A DNA stretch of 64,000 nt from Vibrio hangzhouensis (GTDB lineage Bacteria; Pseudomonadota; Gammaproteobacteria; Enterobacterales; Vibrionaceae): assembly GCF_900107935.1 (NCBI RefSeq), contig NZ_FNVG01000006.1, positions 1 through 64,000 of the forward strand. Reading direction: 5' to 3'. Of this stretch, positions 18,380 to 27,734 are shown one piece after another. Numbering within the stretch: position 1 is the first letter of the stretch; each line of letters opens with the position of its first letter. The position numbers and the translations under genes were made by a program. Below the pieces are notes generated by a model. The model had not been told where the DNA came from and did no database searches. It saw only the letters and a list, made by a program, of their open reading frames with translations.

Positions 18380-19089
18380 TATTTACTCGATGGTTTTGGC
18401 TGGACGTACTTGCGACCGACGTCGACAACCGCAATATCCCTAAAGAAACTGCGTCCGAGTAGCACTGGGTATTTCAAGTGAGTTCTGTCTGCAAGTGTAA
18501 ACTCTGTCTTACTTGTCATATCACCAATCTTGATCACTGATAAAACCACAGCACGCTTATCACTCTCTTCTGAACTAGACTGTTTGACTTTAACCCATCG
18601 CTCAACAGGCATGCTCATCTCTTTAGACTCGACACCATTGTGCTTAACTTTAAATTTCACCCAGTCTTTTCCATCTCGCTCAAAGGGTACGATGTCAACT
18701 GCACTTAATGAAGAAGTTGTCGCACCAGTATCAATGCGTGCTTTTGTTGTAACCTTCATATCCACAAGGCGAACATATTCCTGCTCACCCAGAATAAGCT
18801 TCCCTTCCTCAGTTTTTACCGGAGCGGGTTTTGCGGCAGGTTCTTCCGGCTTGATTTCGGGCTTTTCTTCGGGCTTAGTTTCTACTACTGGCTCTGATTT
18901 CACCTCTTCAACTACAGGTTCTTTTTTTTCTGCTTCAGTAGCAACTTTGTCTGTTTCTTTTTTAGCAACCTCTATTTCTTGAGAAGGTTGCTCAGTTTGT
19001 GGCGGACTCACTGGCTCAGTTTGCGTTGTAGAACATGCAACCAAGCCACCACTTAACATCAGTGGTAAAATCACTTTCCACGATTTCAT
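18379..19089 (-). CDS. Lipoprotein with retropepsin-like (PF05618) domain
   Basis: 236 aa. A lipoprotein signal with lipobox LVAC (C19) is followed by a long Glu/Lys/Pro/Val-rich linker (~20-92) of low complexity, then a domain with the catalytic motif ARIDTGATTSSL (D~119) and the second strand YPVLLGRSFF. This is the family annotated as 'ATP-dependent zinc protease' but now understood as retropepsin-like aspartic endopeptidases. The linker would let the domain reach across the periplasm from a membrane anchor. Convergent with the barrel gene at 17783; no operon partner. Confidence 0.85.
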   Translation of the reverse strand: MKSWKVILPLMLSGGLVACSTTQTEPVSPPQTEQPSQEIEVAKKETDKVATEAEKKEPVVEEVKSEPVVETKPEEKPEIKPEEPAAKPAPVKTEEGKLILGEQEYVRLVDMKVTTKARIDTGATTSSLSAVDIVPFERDGKDWVKFKVKHNGVESKEMSMPVERWVKVKQSSSEESDKRAVVLSVIKIGDMTSKTEFTLADRTHLKYPVLLGRSFFRDIAVVDVGRKYVQPKPSSK

Positions 19090-19146
19090 TCATTCACCTT
19101 TATTATTGTCTGATTGTTTAAATGGCTCATCGCCAACTTGTATTGA

Positions 19147-20331
19147 TTACTGACTGACCGCCGCCAACGCATTAGCTACATACGGTAATTGAGTCTCAGA
19201 TAATCCAGCAATATTAATGCGACCATCGTCAACACCGTAAATGGCAAATTCACTACGAAGACGTTGCATCTGCTCTGGTGTAAATCCTAGCACAGTAAAC
19301 ATGCCTTTGTGAGACATGATAAAGTCAAAGTCATTCGAAGAATGCGTATTTTTCAGTTCTTTACAAAGCCCGTCACGTAATGAGACCAAACGTTGCTGCA
19401 TTTCTGACAGCTCAGTCGTCCACATATTTGTCAGATATTCATCTGCCAGGATAGTTTTAACCAGTGCGGCTCCATGATCTGGTGGCATCGTATACGTCGC
19501 GCGAGCAAGGGTCAGCAGTTTTCCCTTTGCATTTGCCGCTTCTGTGGCATTTTTACCAATTACAATGGCAGCACCAGTACGCTCGCGGTACAAACCAAAA
19601 TTCTTAGAGCAAGAGGTCGTAAGCAACATCTCTTCCACATTTTCAGCCATAAAGCGTAGCCCATAAGCATCTTGCTCTAACCCATCACCAAAACCCTGAT
19701 ATGCAACATCGACAAAGGGAACAAAGCCATTGTTGACACTCAGTTCAGTGATGGTTTTCCAATCTTCAAAAGAGATGTCAGCACCCGTCGGGTTGTGGCA
19801 GCAACCGTGTAGCAGCACCACATCACCTTTGCCTGCCTGACTGATATCCGTCAGCATCGCCTCTCTGTCCACCTGTTTAGTGGCCACGTCGAAGTAACGA
19901 TAGAATTTGACGTTTAGCCCAGCGGCTTCCATCACCGGTTTGTGATTGACATAACTAGGATTAGACAACCAAACCGTCGTTCCAGGTTGCGCGACATTCA
20001 GCAAATCACCGAGCATTCGAAGACCACCACTTGCGCCCGGTGTTTGAATTACAGACATTCGGTCGTAAATGGGGGTTTCGCCGAATACCACTTTGGCGAT
20101 ACTTTGATTGAATTCTTCGCAACCAGCCAAACCTACATAGGCTTTTGTCTGTTGTTCTGCGGTAACTATACGCTGAGCTTCAGCGATTGCCTTCATTATT
20201 GGCGTTTGACCTTCGCTATTTCTGTAGACACCGATACCCAAGTCAACCTTGTCGGTACGAGTATCATTTCTATAAGCAACGGAAAGAGAAAGAATAGGAT
20301 CGAGCGCTGGCTCTGATAATTGGGAAAACAT
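19147..20331 (-). CDS. Aspartate/aromatic aminotransferase (class I)
   Basis: 394 aa from the ATG at 20331 (MFSQLSEPALDPILSLSVAY), which aligns with the AspC/TyrB N-terminus; a GTG three codons upstream is an alternative. The PLP lysine is in TSCSKNFGLYRER, and the cofactor loop GASGGLRM and the segment HGCCHNPTGADISFEDW match the AspC subgroup. It transfers amino groups between aspartate or aromatic amino acids and 2-oxoglutarate. The neighbour nrdG is transcribed in the same direction, but a terminator at 20435-20458 separates them. Confidence 0.92.
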   Translation of the reverse strand: MFSQLSEPALDPILSLSVAYRNDTRTDKVDLGIGVYRNSEGQTPIMKAIAEAQRIVTAEQQTKAYVGLAGCEEFNQSIAKVVFGETPIYDRMSVIQTPGASGGLRMLGDLLNVAQPGTTVWLSNPSYVNHKPVMEAAGLNVKFYRYFDVATKQVDREAMLTDISQAGKGDVVLLHGCCHNPTGADISFEDWKTITELSVNNGFVPFVDVAYQGFGDGLEQDAYGLRFMAENVEEMLLTTSCSKNFGLYRERTGAAIVIGKNATEAANAKGKLLTLARATYTMPPDHGAALVKTILADEYLTNMWTTELSEMQQRLVSLRDGLCKELKNTHSSNDFDFIMSHKGMFTVLGFTPEQMQRLRSEFAIYGVDDGRINIAGLSETQLPYVANALAAVSQ

Positions 20332-20434
20332 GAAAGTCACAACCCTTTGAAATTCAAGTAATGGGCATCACGTTATCATTAGATTAAAATTTTTGAAATA
20401 GTTTTGTTATAACTGGTCATGTAACGAGGTGTAC

Positions 20435-20458
20435 AAAAAAGGGAGCATTACGCCCCCT
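20435..20458 (-). terminator. Terminator of nrdDG
   Basis: On the minus strand GGGGGC, a 5-base loop and GCTCCC form a stem with one G-T pair, followed by TTTTTT. It begins about 12 bp after the nrdG stop. Confidence 0.75.
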
Positions 20459-20469
20459 CAGTTCATATC

Positions 20470-20940
20470 TTAAATGTCTGTGAATCGGTGTATCACCTGA
20501 TTAGAACTACCACGCCATTCAAGCTCAGGATCCGCAAGATCCTTTTCAAACTTACCATCCACCAGAACATCAACAAGATCAATCACCTCTTTTTGTTCGG
20601 ACGTTAGCTCATCAAGCAGATAACCGCTCCACAGCCAGATGTCTTTACCAGAACACTCACGCTTGACTCGCTGAACCAACTTCAGCACCGCTGCAACATT
20701 CGCGGGATGTAGTGGATCCCCTCCTGACAACGATAAGCCCCGTTTTTTTATACGAGTGTCGTTGAGATCAGCAATGATTTGGTCTTCCAGGTTCTGTGTA
20801 AACAGATGGCCAGAATGCAATGACCATGTAGCCTGGTTGTAGCAACCACGACACTGATGAATGCAACCAGAAACGAAGAGAGTACACCGCGTACCGGGTC
20901 CATTAACCACGTCGATGGGGTGATACTGATGATAATTCAT
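20470..20940 (-). CDS. nrdG: Anaerobic ribonucleotide reductase activating enzyme
   Basis: 156 aa. A radical SAM protein with the iron-sulfur ligands C26, C30 and C33 (CIHQCRGC) and the SAM-contacting segment GLSGGDPLHPANV. It generates the glycyl radical on NrdD using S-adenosylmethionine and a 4Fe-4S cluster. Its start lies 32 bases past the nrdD stop, so the two form an operon expressed without oxygen. Confidence 0.97.
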   Translation of the reverse strand: MNYHQYHPIDVVNGPGTRCTLFVSGCIHQCRGCYNQATWSLHSGHLFTQNLEDQIIADLNDTRIKKRGLSLSGGDPLHPANVAAVLKLVQRVKRECSGKDIWLWSGYLLDELTSEQKEVIDLVDVLVDGKFEKDLADPELEWRGSSNQVIHRFTDI

Positions 20941-20972
20941 TGGCGTCTCTCTACTGTTTCTATTCTTGCTGA

Positions 20973-23093
20973 TTAAAGGTGCTTAACGCGACGCTTTACT
21001 TCTTCTTGTTTACCGAAGTTGAACGGTCTTGCATCAGGACTTCCTAAATAGCCGCATACTCGGCGCGTTACTGACACTCGAGTTGAGTCATGATTGCCAC
21101 ACTTAGGGCAAGTAAAGCCTTTACTGGTACAATCAAACTCACCCATGAAGCCACATTCGTAACATTCATCTATAGGCGTATTGGTTCCGTAGTAAGGTAC
21201 TCGACTGTAGCTGTAATCCCACACATTTTCGAGCGCTTCGATGTTGCGCTGCATGTTTGGAAATTCGCCATAGCAAATAAAGCCACCTGATGAGACCTCT
21301 GGATACGGCATTTCAAAATCAATTTTATCGTATGGATTGACTTTCTTCTGCACATCGAGATGGAAGCTGTTAGTGTAATAACCTTTGTCGGTCACACCTT
21401 CAATCACACCAAACTCTTTGGTATCAATCTGACAGAAACGACTGCACAAGTTTTCACTTGGTGTTCCGTACAAACTGAACGCATAACCGGTCTCTTCAGC
21501 CCATTGGTTTACTACTTTTTTCATGTATTTGATAACGTTAAGCGCCATCTCGCGCATTTCGCTGTCGTCATACATATGGACTTCGTTACCAAACAGCGCT
21601 GTCACCATTTCGTGGATACCAATGTAACCCAGTGAGATAGACGAACGACCGTTTTTAAAGATTGGTGCAATAGAATCATCTGCTTTTAGACGCACACCAC
21701 AAGCACCTTCCATATAGAGAATCGGGGCGACACGCGCTTTCACTTTCTCAAGACGGCTGATTCGTGTTTCTAATGCTTTACGGGCAAGAGTCAAACGGTC
21801 ATCCAGTAGCTCATAGAACTTGTCTACACTGCCCTTCGCTTTAATCGCGATACGAGGCAGGTTAAGGCTGACAACGCCTAGATTGTTACGACCTTCATGT
21901 TGTAGCTCACCATTTTCTTCGTAAGTACCCAAGAAACTACGACAACCCATCGGCGTCTTAAATGATCCGGTAACTTCTACCACTTTGTCGTAGTTAAGGA
22001 TGTCCGGGTACATACGTTTAGACGCGCACTCTAACGCCAATTGCTTAACGTCGTAGTTAGGATCTTCAGACTTATGGTTTAATCCATCTTTAATGGCGAA
22101 AACCAGTTTAGGGAATACCGCTGTCTTGCTGTTTTTACCTAAACCCGCGATTCGGTTCTTAAGAATGGATTTCTGTATCAGCTTCGATTCCCAACTTGTA
22201 CCGAGACCAAAACCAAAAGTGACAAATGGTGTTTGACCGTTCGCTGTGTGCAAGGTGTTTACTTCATACTCCAGAGATTGGAATGCGTCATAACACTCTT
22301 TCTCTGTTCTTGCTGCCGCAAAGTCCTCAGGAGCATGAATATCCCACTCTTTTGCAATCTGCAGGTGTTTGTCATAACTGGCTGTCACGTACGGCGCTAA
22401 AACTTCATCAATACGGTTGATAGTTGTACCGCCGTAGATATGGCTTGCTACCTGCGCAATGATTTGTGCCGTTACTGCCGTTGCAGTGGAAATAGATTTA
22501 GGGGTATCAATTTCAGCATTACCCATCTTAAAGCCATGGGTCAGCATTCCTTGCAGATCGATGAGCATGCAGTTAAACATCGGGAAGAAAGGTGCGTAGT
22601 CAAGATCATGATAGTGAATGTCGCCCACATCGTGCGCCTGAACGACGTCACGAGGCAAAATACGTGTTTTCGCATAGTGCTTAGCAACAATACCGGCTAG
22701 CAAATCACGCTGAGTCGGGATCACTTTACCGTCTTTGTTCGCGTTTTCGTTGAGAAGATCAGCATTGCTCTCTTCGATCAAGCCTTCGATCTCTTTTGTC
22801 AGAGCACTTTTCTTTTCACGCGCAATGTCACGATCATGACGGTATTCGATATAAGAACGAGCAAGACCTTTATACGGTCCCTGCATCAATTCATTCTCAA
22901 CCAAAGTCTGAATTTCTTGAATGTCTACGTGTTCGCAATCCTGCAGTTTGAGCTCTACCGCCAAAGCGACATTTTTAGCGTAGATTCCCAGCTCTTTATC
23001 TGCATGTTCCGCCGCACTTACCACAGCAGCTTCAATACGATCCTTTGTAAACGGAGCACGAGAGCCATCTCTCTTGATTACGATTGTTTTCAC
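20973..23093 (-). CDS. nrdD: Anaerobic ribonucleoside-triphosphate reductase
   Basis: 706 aa. An N-terminal ATP-cone (IKRDGSRAPFTKDRIEAAV) provides allosteric control. The C-terminal part has two zinc-binding pairs, CYEC and CPKC, and the radical glycine G681 in RVCGYLG, the same position as in E. coli. It reduces ribonucleotides to deoxyribonucleotides during anaerobic growth with formate as the electron source. The start is GTG at 23093, with AAGGAG upstream. The promoter region carries an FNR box and two NrdR boxes. Confidence 0.97.
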   Translation of the reverse strand: MKTIVIKRDGSRAPFTKDRIEAAVVSAAEHADKELGIYAKNVALAVELKLQDCEHVDIQEIQTLVENELMQGPYKGLARSYIEYRHDRDIAREKKSALTKEIEGLIEESNADLLNENANKDGKVIPTQRDLLAGIVAKHYAKTRILPRDVVQAHDVGDIHYHDLDYAPFFPMFNCMLIDLQGMLTHGFKMGNAEIDTPKSISTATAVTAQIIAQVASHIYGGTTINRIDEVLAPYVTASYDKHLQIAKEWDIHAPEDFAAARTEKECYDAFQSLEYEVNTLHTANGQTPFVTFGFGLGTSWESKLIQKSILKNRIAGLGKNSKTAVFPKLVFAIKDGLNHKSEDPNYDVKQLALECASKRMYPDILNYDKVVEVTGSFKTPMGCRSFLGTYEENGELQHEGRNNLGVVSLNLPRIAIKAKGSVDKFYELLDDRLTLARKALETRISRLEKVKARVAPILYMEGACGVRLKADDSIAPIFKNGRSSISLGYIGIHEMVTALFGNEVHMYDDSEMREMALNVIKYMKKVVNQWAEETGYAFSLYGTPSENLCSRFCQIDTKEFGVIEGVTDKGYYTNSFHLDVQKKVNPYDKIDFEMPYPEVSSGGFICYGEFPNMQRNIEALENVWDYSYSRVPYYGTNTPIDECYECGFMGEFDCTSKGFTCPKCGNHDSTRVSVTRRVCGYLGSPDARPFNFGKQEEVKRRVKHL

Positions 23094-23137
23094 CCTTTCT
23101 CCTTACCCCTAGCATACTCACAGACTTATCCACAAAC

Positions 23138-23153
23138 ACACTATATAGGGTTG
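23138..23153 (-). promoter_or_regulatory. NrdR box 1 (weaker)
   Basis: ACACTATATAGGGTTG matches 12 of 16 positions of the NrdR-box consensus (ACACWATATATWGTGT). It lies 31 bp from box 2, three helical turns, the usual NrdR arrangement. NrdR represses ribonucleotide reductase genes when dATP is abundant. Confidence 0.7.
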
Positions 23154-23168
23154 TTACTTTTTATTCTG

Positions 23169-23184
23169 ACACAATATATTGTGG
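23169..23184 (-). promoter_or_regulatory. NrdR box 2 (strong)
   Basis: ACACAATATATTGTGG matches 15 of 16 positions of the NrdR-box consensus. It overlaps the transcription start expected from the FNR box about 40 bp upstream, which fits repression by NrdR. Confidence 0.85.
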
Positions 23185-23215
23185 TGTATTTAACGAAAAG
23201 CACCAACCCAAAGTA

Positions 23216-23229
23216 TTGATGTAGATCAA
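23216..23229 (-). promoter_or_regulatory. FNR box upstream of nrdDG
   Basis: TTGATGTAGATCAA is a perfect match to the FNR consensus TTGAT-N4-ATCAA. If it sits at -41.5, transcription would start near 23181, with TTAAAT near 23190 as a possible -10. It predicts activation under oxygen limitation. Confidence 0.88.
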
Positions 23230-23389
23230 CAAAAGCAGGGTGATGAACAATAAGAATTCAATCTAGATGAACTAGATCCCATATAGAATGAAAACAAAAT
23301 TAAATGGCAAAAATGAGCTATTTTAAGTTGATTTTTTAGCAAGGCTTGCGGCACATTGGCTGGAGAAGATTCATGAGAATTCAAGGCCG

Positions 23390-24280
23390 ATGATTAGATT
23401 AATCTGTTATTTAAAAAATATGTCGTTAGTGGCTTTAGCTATAAGCCTTTTTCCTACAACTGGCTATGCGTTAACCTTATCGACATGGAACATTGAGTGG
23501 TTATCCATTACTCCCTCGCAAAGGATCCCTCAAAGCCAACGCTCGACCGAGGACTTTCAAGCCCTTTCTGATTATTACTCTACACTGTCTCCTGACATTT
23601 TGGCTTTTCAGGAAGTCGACAGCATAGAGGCTATTCAGAAAGTTGTTGGTTCAGGCTATCGGTTTTACCTCTCTGACAGAGCACTGCCCGCAAACAAAAG
23701 GTTACAGTTTTCAGAGATCAATCAATACACCGGATTTGCTATCCGGGACACCGTACAGGTCACAGACCGCCCTGATTTCCCATTAACAAAGGGCGAACGT
23801 TTGCGTTTTGCCAGTTCAGTACAGATTAAACATCAAGGACAGGTCATCAATCTTCTGTCTGTTCATTTGAAAGCGGGGTGTAGCGGAAAGTACACCAACA
23901 CCTCATCTTGCCGTACTTTGTCCCAGCAAGGACAAACACTGAACCAATGGTTGAAACAAATGGAGCGACAAGGAGAGTCGTATATTGTGCTAGGTGATTT
24001 TAATCATAACCTCGCTTTTCGCGGCGACTGGTTATGGACAACGATCACCGAAGGTCTCGCCTCCTCTCCTCGTCTCACCACCAAGGAGACTCAAGCTGTC
24101 TGTAAAGTGAAGTCGCGTAAAAACCCTGATAAAACTCATCGATTTCGATCTCTGATTGACCATATTATCGTGAGTCCGGACGTTGGAAGTACTACTGCGA
24201 TTCAAAACCCTATGCCTACAGAGCAGGTGCTCGGATATCAAATGAGTGATCACTGCCCTGTAACCATAGAGTTGAATTAG
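23390..24280 (+). CDS. Exported endonuclease/exonuclease/phosphatase-family protein
   Basis: 296 aa. A signal peptide (1-27, ending GYA) precedes LTLSTWNIEWL, the Asn-containing first motif of the EEP fold. Later motifs are LAFQEVDS (metal Glu), LLSVHLKAGC (His), VLGDFNHN (Asp/Asn) and MSDHCPVTIEL (Asp-His). All catalytic residues of a metal-dependent phosphodiesterase are present. Three cysteines (C~163, C~170 and another) may form disulfides. It may be an extracellular nuclease or a phospholipase-like enzyme; the substrate is not evident. Start has AAGG upstream. A single-gene unit. Confidence 0.85.
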   Translation: MIRLICYLKNMSLVALAISLFPTTGYALTLSTWNIEWLSITPSQRIPQSQRSTEDFQALSDYYSTLSPDILAFQEVDSIEAIQKVVGSGYRFYLSDRALPANKRLQFSEINQYTGFAIRDTVQVTDRPDFPLTKGERLRFASSVQIKHQGQVINLLSVHLKAGCSGKYTNTSSCRTLSQQGQTLNQWLKQMERQGESYIVLGDFNHNLAFRGDWLWTTITEGLASSPRLTTKETQAVCKVKSRKNPDKTHRFRSLIDHIIVSPDVGSTTAIQNPMPTEQVLGYQMSDHCPVTIELN

Positions 24281-24287
24281 CCCAACG

Positions 24288-24476
24288 CTACTCCTTAAGA
24301 CCCAGTTTGAGGAGCAGTTTACGCGGTGGACAAAACCCAGTGAATCCACTTTGAATCAGATTTAATCCGATGAATACCGTAAACCAGACGAAATGATGGC
24401 TTACGTATACTGTTAGTAGTAATGAGATAAGGACCATTGTCCCAGCTAAGATTCGAATGCCATTTTCCACTTTCAT
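24288..24476 (-). CDS. YgaP-like DUF2892 membrane protein
   Basis: 62 aa with two membrane helices separated by a short turn and ending FTGFCPPRKLLLKLGLKE. The segment NLIQSGFTGFCP is the DUF2892 signature, also found as the membrane tail of the rhodanese YgaP. Start supported by AAGGGG upstream of the ATG at 24476. It lies downstream of the vexM terminator with a degenerate copy of the ATTAG motif in between, so it may belong to the sulfur locus. Confidence 0.8.
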   Translation of the reverse strand: MKVENGIRILAGTMVLISLLLTVYVSHHFVWFTVFIGLNLIQSGFTGFCPPRKLLLKLGLKE

Positions 24477-24488
24477 AATCGACCCCTT

Positions 24489-24505
24489 ATTAAGCGATTG
24501 CTAAT
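24489..24505 (-). promoter_or_regulatory. Degenerate copy of the ATTAG-N6-CTAAT operator
   Basis: On the minus strand ATTAGCAATCGCTTAAT has the arm ATTAG and a right arm CT-TAAT with one extra base. It lies 13-29 bp upstream of the DUF2892 start codon. The extra base makes this the weakest copy of the motif. Confidence 0.3.
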
Positions 24506-24520
24506 ACTAAAATGTAAATA

Positions 24521-24546
24521 AAAGCCCCGCCGACCCTGCGGGGCTC
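24521..24546 (-). terminator. Terminator of vexLM
   Basis: Stem AGCCCCGC/GCGGGGCT with a 7-base loop, followed on the minus strand by TTTTATTT. It begins 5 bp past the vexM stop. Confidence 0.9.
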
Positions 24547-24551
24547 ACTGT

Positions 24552-27500
24552 CTATATGTCTGCTTTCACTATTCCACGGTGAAGAGCGACATAGTAGAGT
24601 ATTGGAATGACCAGTAGCGTTAACACTGTCGACACAAAGATACCGAAGATCAAACTGATGGCCAAACCATTGAAGATGGGATCATCGAGAATAAAGACCG
24701 CTCCTATCATCGCCGCCAATGCGGTAAGCATGATAGGTTTTGCCCTTACAATCGCAGACTCAATCACCGCCTCTCCTAGTTCTTCTCCAGCTTTAAGTTG
24801 GTGATTGATAAAATCCACCAGTAGAATGGAGTTACGAACTATGATGCCCGCCAACGCAATCATCCCTATCATAGACGTAGCGGTAAACTGTGCCCCTAAT
24901 AGAGCATGCCCCGGCATGACACCAATGATTGTCAACGGAATAGGTGCCATGATAATCAGTGGTACCAGGTAAGACTTAAATTGAGCGACGACCAACAAAT
25001 AAATCAAAACCATCCCTACCGCATATGCGATTCCCATATCACGGAAAGTTTCATAAGTAATGGTCCACTCTCCATCCCAGAAAATTTCAATATTTTCTAA
25101 CCCTGAAGGCTGGTTGATAAAGTACTGCTCAATATCCAGCCCCTTGTCACTCATAGCTGATGATATTTCAGCCATGCCATAGAGTGGGCTGTCCAACTCA
25201 CCGGTCATATCACCTACCACCATAATCATAGGTACCAGATTTTTATGAACGATATAGTTATCCATCGGCTCGCTGCGAACCGTAATTAAGTCTGCAAGCA
25301 AATACTGGGTGCCTTTCATTGAGCTGATCTTCATATTCATTACCTGCTCAAGACGAACTTTAGCGCTCTCTTTTGCCTGAATCTGAATAGGGATCGGGTA
25401 CTTGCTCTGCTCACTGTGCAAATAGCTCACTGGTTTACCACCCACCGCCGTTGCCAATGTATCTACGATGTTTGAATAGGCAATACCCAGTCTTGACGCT
25501 TTATTTCTATCAATGACCACTTGCCATTTCTGATGCGATTCTGGCAAATATAGGTCGACATCGACGATGTCCTCTGTTTCCCTGAAAATTTCCCGCAACT
25601 GAAGTGCAGCCTGCTCACGTGCTTCTTGAGTCGGTCCATAGACCTCAGCAAGTATTGGAGACCAGACAGGGGGGCCCGGCGGCACTTCAACCACTTTAAC
25701 TTTTCCGCCAAACCTTTGGGCTATCTCAACCAATACCGGTCTTAACTCTGACGCAATCTCATGACTAGAGCGATCACGCTGGGATTTGTCCACGAGATTC
25801 ACCTGAATGTCACCCTTCTCAGGACTCTGGCGTAAAAAATAGTGCCTTACCAGTCCATTAAAGTTAATTGGCGCAGCAGTGCCCGCGTAAATCTGGTAGT
25901 CCTTAACCTCTTCCACATCATTTAGCGCATCACTGAGCTCAAACAATACACGCTGAGTTCGCTCTAAAGCATTACCTTCTGGCATGTCGAGAATGATCTG
26001 AAATTCAGATTTGTTATCAAACGGCAACATCTTCATGACAACCAATTGCTGAACCGGTAGCCACATCGAAACCACAATAGCCACCAACACTCCGACACCC
26101 AATAGTAGACGGTTACGTTTCTGTGAGCGACTCACTACAAAGGGTGACATCAAGCGTTTAAAGAACGCAGCTTGTTTGCCTCCCACTTCGTCACTATGCA
26201 CAGCACTGTTTTTAAGCAGTATGCGAGCAAGCCAAGGGGTCAACACAAAAGCGATGATCAATGAAATTAACATACCCATCGATGCATTGATTGGAATCGG
26301 GCTCATATAGGGCCCCATAAGACCAGACACAAAAGCCATGGGCAACAGTGCTGCTATGACCGTTAATGTCGCCAAAATAGTTGGCCCACCCACTTCATCA
26401 ACAGCGCCAGGGATAAGTTCCACCAGCTTTCTTTTGCCTTTGACCATATGTCGATGAATATTTTCAACCACTACTATAGCGTCATCAACTAAGATACCTA
26501 TTGAGAATATCAAGGCGAATAAAGAAACTCGGTTTAGGGTGAACCCCCAAGCCCAGGACGCAAACAATGTCAGCAGTAAGGTGATGATAACCGCAACACC
26601 GACGACAACCGCCTCTCTTACCCCCATGGTAAACAGCACTAGCAACACAACGGCTCCGGTGGCAAACGCCAGTTTACCGATAAGCGTATTTGCTTTATCT
26701 GACGCCGTCTGTCCGTAATCACGTGTGACATCGACCTGAATATTGTCAGGAATAAGAGTACTTTCGAGTTCACCTAGACGTTTCTCAATCGCCTTAGCAA
26801 CATCAACCGCATTTTCACCACTTTTCTTCGCTATCGCGATGGTAACAGCAGGTTTTAAATCTGACTTGTCACCGGTCCATACGACTTGGTTTGGTGTATC
26901 GATATCCAGTCTGATCTCAGCAATATCTGAAAGATACACAGGCTGACCATCATGAATAGCCACCACCAGTTGTTTCACTTGCTCAACATTAGTGAGGAAC
27001 TCGCCAATTTGCAGCGGAATCGATTGATTGTCCTGTGTCAGTGTTAACATTTGAGAAGCTGAGTTTGCGTCAGGTAGCATCTGGTTTAATGCATCTATAG
27101 TGACACCGTAACCAGACATCTTTGCTGGATCCAGACGAACGTCAACTATAGTGGGGTGACGACCGACCGTATAGATATCACGCGTACCTTTGATACGTTT
27201 CAACTCTGTTTCCAAACCGTGAGCGACACTGGTCAGCTCCCGTAATGTCACGGCGTCCGCTTTAGGTGACAGTGTGACGTTTACAATAGGAACATCCTCA
27301 ATGCCACGAGGCTTTATAATGGGTTGGCCTACTCCGAGATTTGGCGGTAACCAATCATTGTTGGAGTAAAGCTTGTTATAGATCTTGACCACCGCCTCAC
27401 TTCTAGGGATACCCACGTCAAAGATAGCCACTATCATAGCGCCACCCGGTTGGGAGAATGAGTAGATCTTGTCGATGCCGTTTATCTCCGATATCACCTG

Positions 27501-27725
27501 TTCAGCCGGATTGGTTACCAGGCTCTCAACCTCTCGAGGCGATGCACCCGGGAAGGGTATATAAACATCGGCAAACGTCACATCAATTTGTGGCTCTTCT
27601 TCTTTTGGTGTAATGGCAATAGCCATTAATCCTAAAAGCAATGCCACCAGAGCAAGTAATGGCGTCATCGCAGACGACTGGAAGGCAGCCGCAATACGTC
27701 CTGAGATACCTAACTTATCACTCAT
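24552..27725 (-). CDS. vexM: RND efflux pump inner-membrane transporter, VexM-like
   Basis: 1057 aa from the ATG at 27725 (AAGGAG 5 bases upstream). Architecture is that of an RND pump: a first membrane helix (~20-40), a large periplasmic loop (~45-340), a helical bundle with SLFALIFSIGILVDDAIVVVENIHRH (the proton-relay DD at ~residues 415-416), a second loop, and a C-terminal bundle ending near residue 1045. It exports toxic compounds in exchange for protons. The pairing with a membrane fusion protein and the locus match VexLM of V. cholerae; no TolC-type channel is in the window. Three ATTAG-type motifs lie upstream of the operon. Confidence 0.9.
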   Translation of the reverse strand: MSDKLGISGRIAAAFQSSAMTPLLALVALLLGLMAIAITPKEEEPQIDVTFADVYIPFPGASPREVESLVTNPAEQVISEINGIDKIYSFSQPGGAMIVAIFDVGIPRSEAVVKIYNKLYSNNDWLPPNLGVGQPIIKPRGIEDVPIVNVTLSPKADAVTLRELTSVAHGLETELKRIKGTRDIYTVGRHPTIVDVRLDPAKMSGYGVTIDALNQMLPDANSASQMLTLTQDNQSIPLQIGEFLTNVEQVKQLVVAIHDGQPVYLSDIAEIRLDIDTPNQVVWTGDKSDLKPAVTIAIAKKSGENAVDVAKAIEKRLGELESTLIPDNIQVDVTRDYGQTASDKANTLIGKLAFATGAVVLLVLFTMGVREAVVVGVAVIITLLLTLFASWAWGFTLNRVSLFALIFSIGILVDDAIVVVENIHRHMVKGKRKLVELIPGAVDEVGGPTILATLTVIAALLPMAFVSGLMGPYMSPIPINASMGMLISLIIAFVLTPWLARILLKNSAVHSDEVGGKQAAFFKRLMSPFVVSRSQKRNRLLLGVGVLVAIVVSMWLPVQQLVVMKMLPFDNKSEFQIILDMPEGNALERTQRVLFELSDALNDVEEVKDYQIYAGTAAPINFNGLVRHYFLRQSPEKGDIQVNLVDKSQRDRSSHEIASELRPVLVEIAQRFGGKVKVVEVPPGPPVWSPILAEVYGPTQEAREQAALQLREIFRETEDIVDVDLYLPESHQKWQVVIDRNKASRLGIAYSNIVDTLATAVGGKPVSYLHSEQSKYPIPIQIQAKESAKVRLEQVMNMKISSMKGTQYLLADLITVRSEPMDNYIVHKNLVPMIMVVGDMTGELDSPLYGMAEISSAMSDKGLDIEQYFINQPSGLENIEIFWDGEWTITYETFRDMGIAYAVGMVLIYLLVVAQFKSYLVPLIIMAPIPLTIIGVMPGHALLGAQFTATSMIGMIALAGIIVRNSILLVDFINHQLKAGEELGEAVIESAIVRAKPIMLTALAAMIGAVFILDDPIFNGLAISLIFGIFVSTVLTLLVIPILYYVALHRGIVKADI

Positions 27726-27734
27726 ATACACTCC

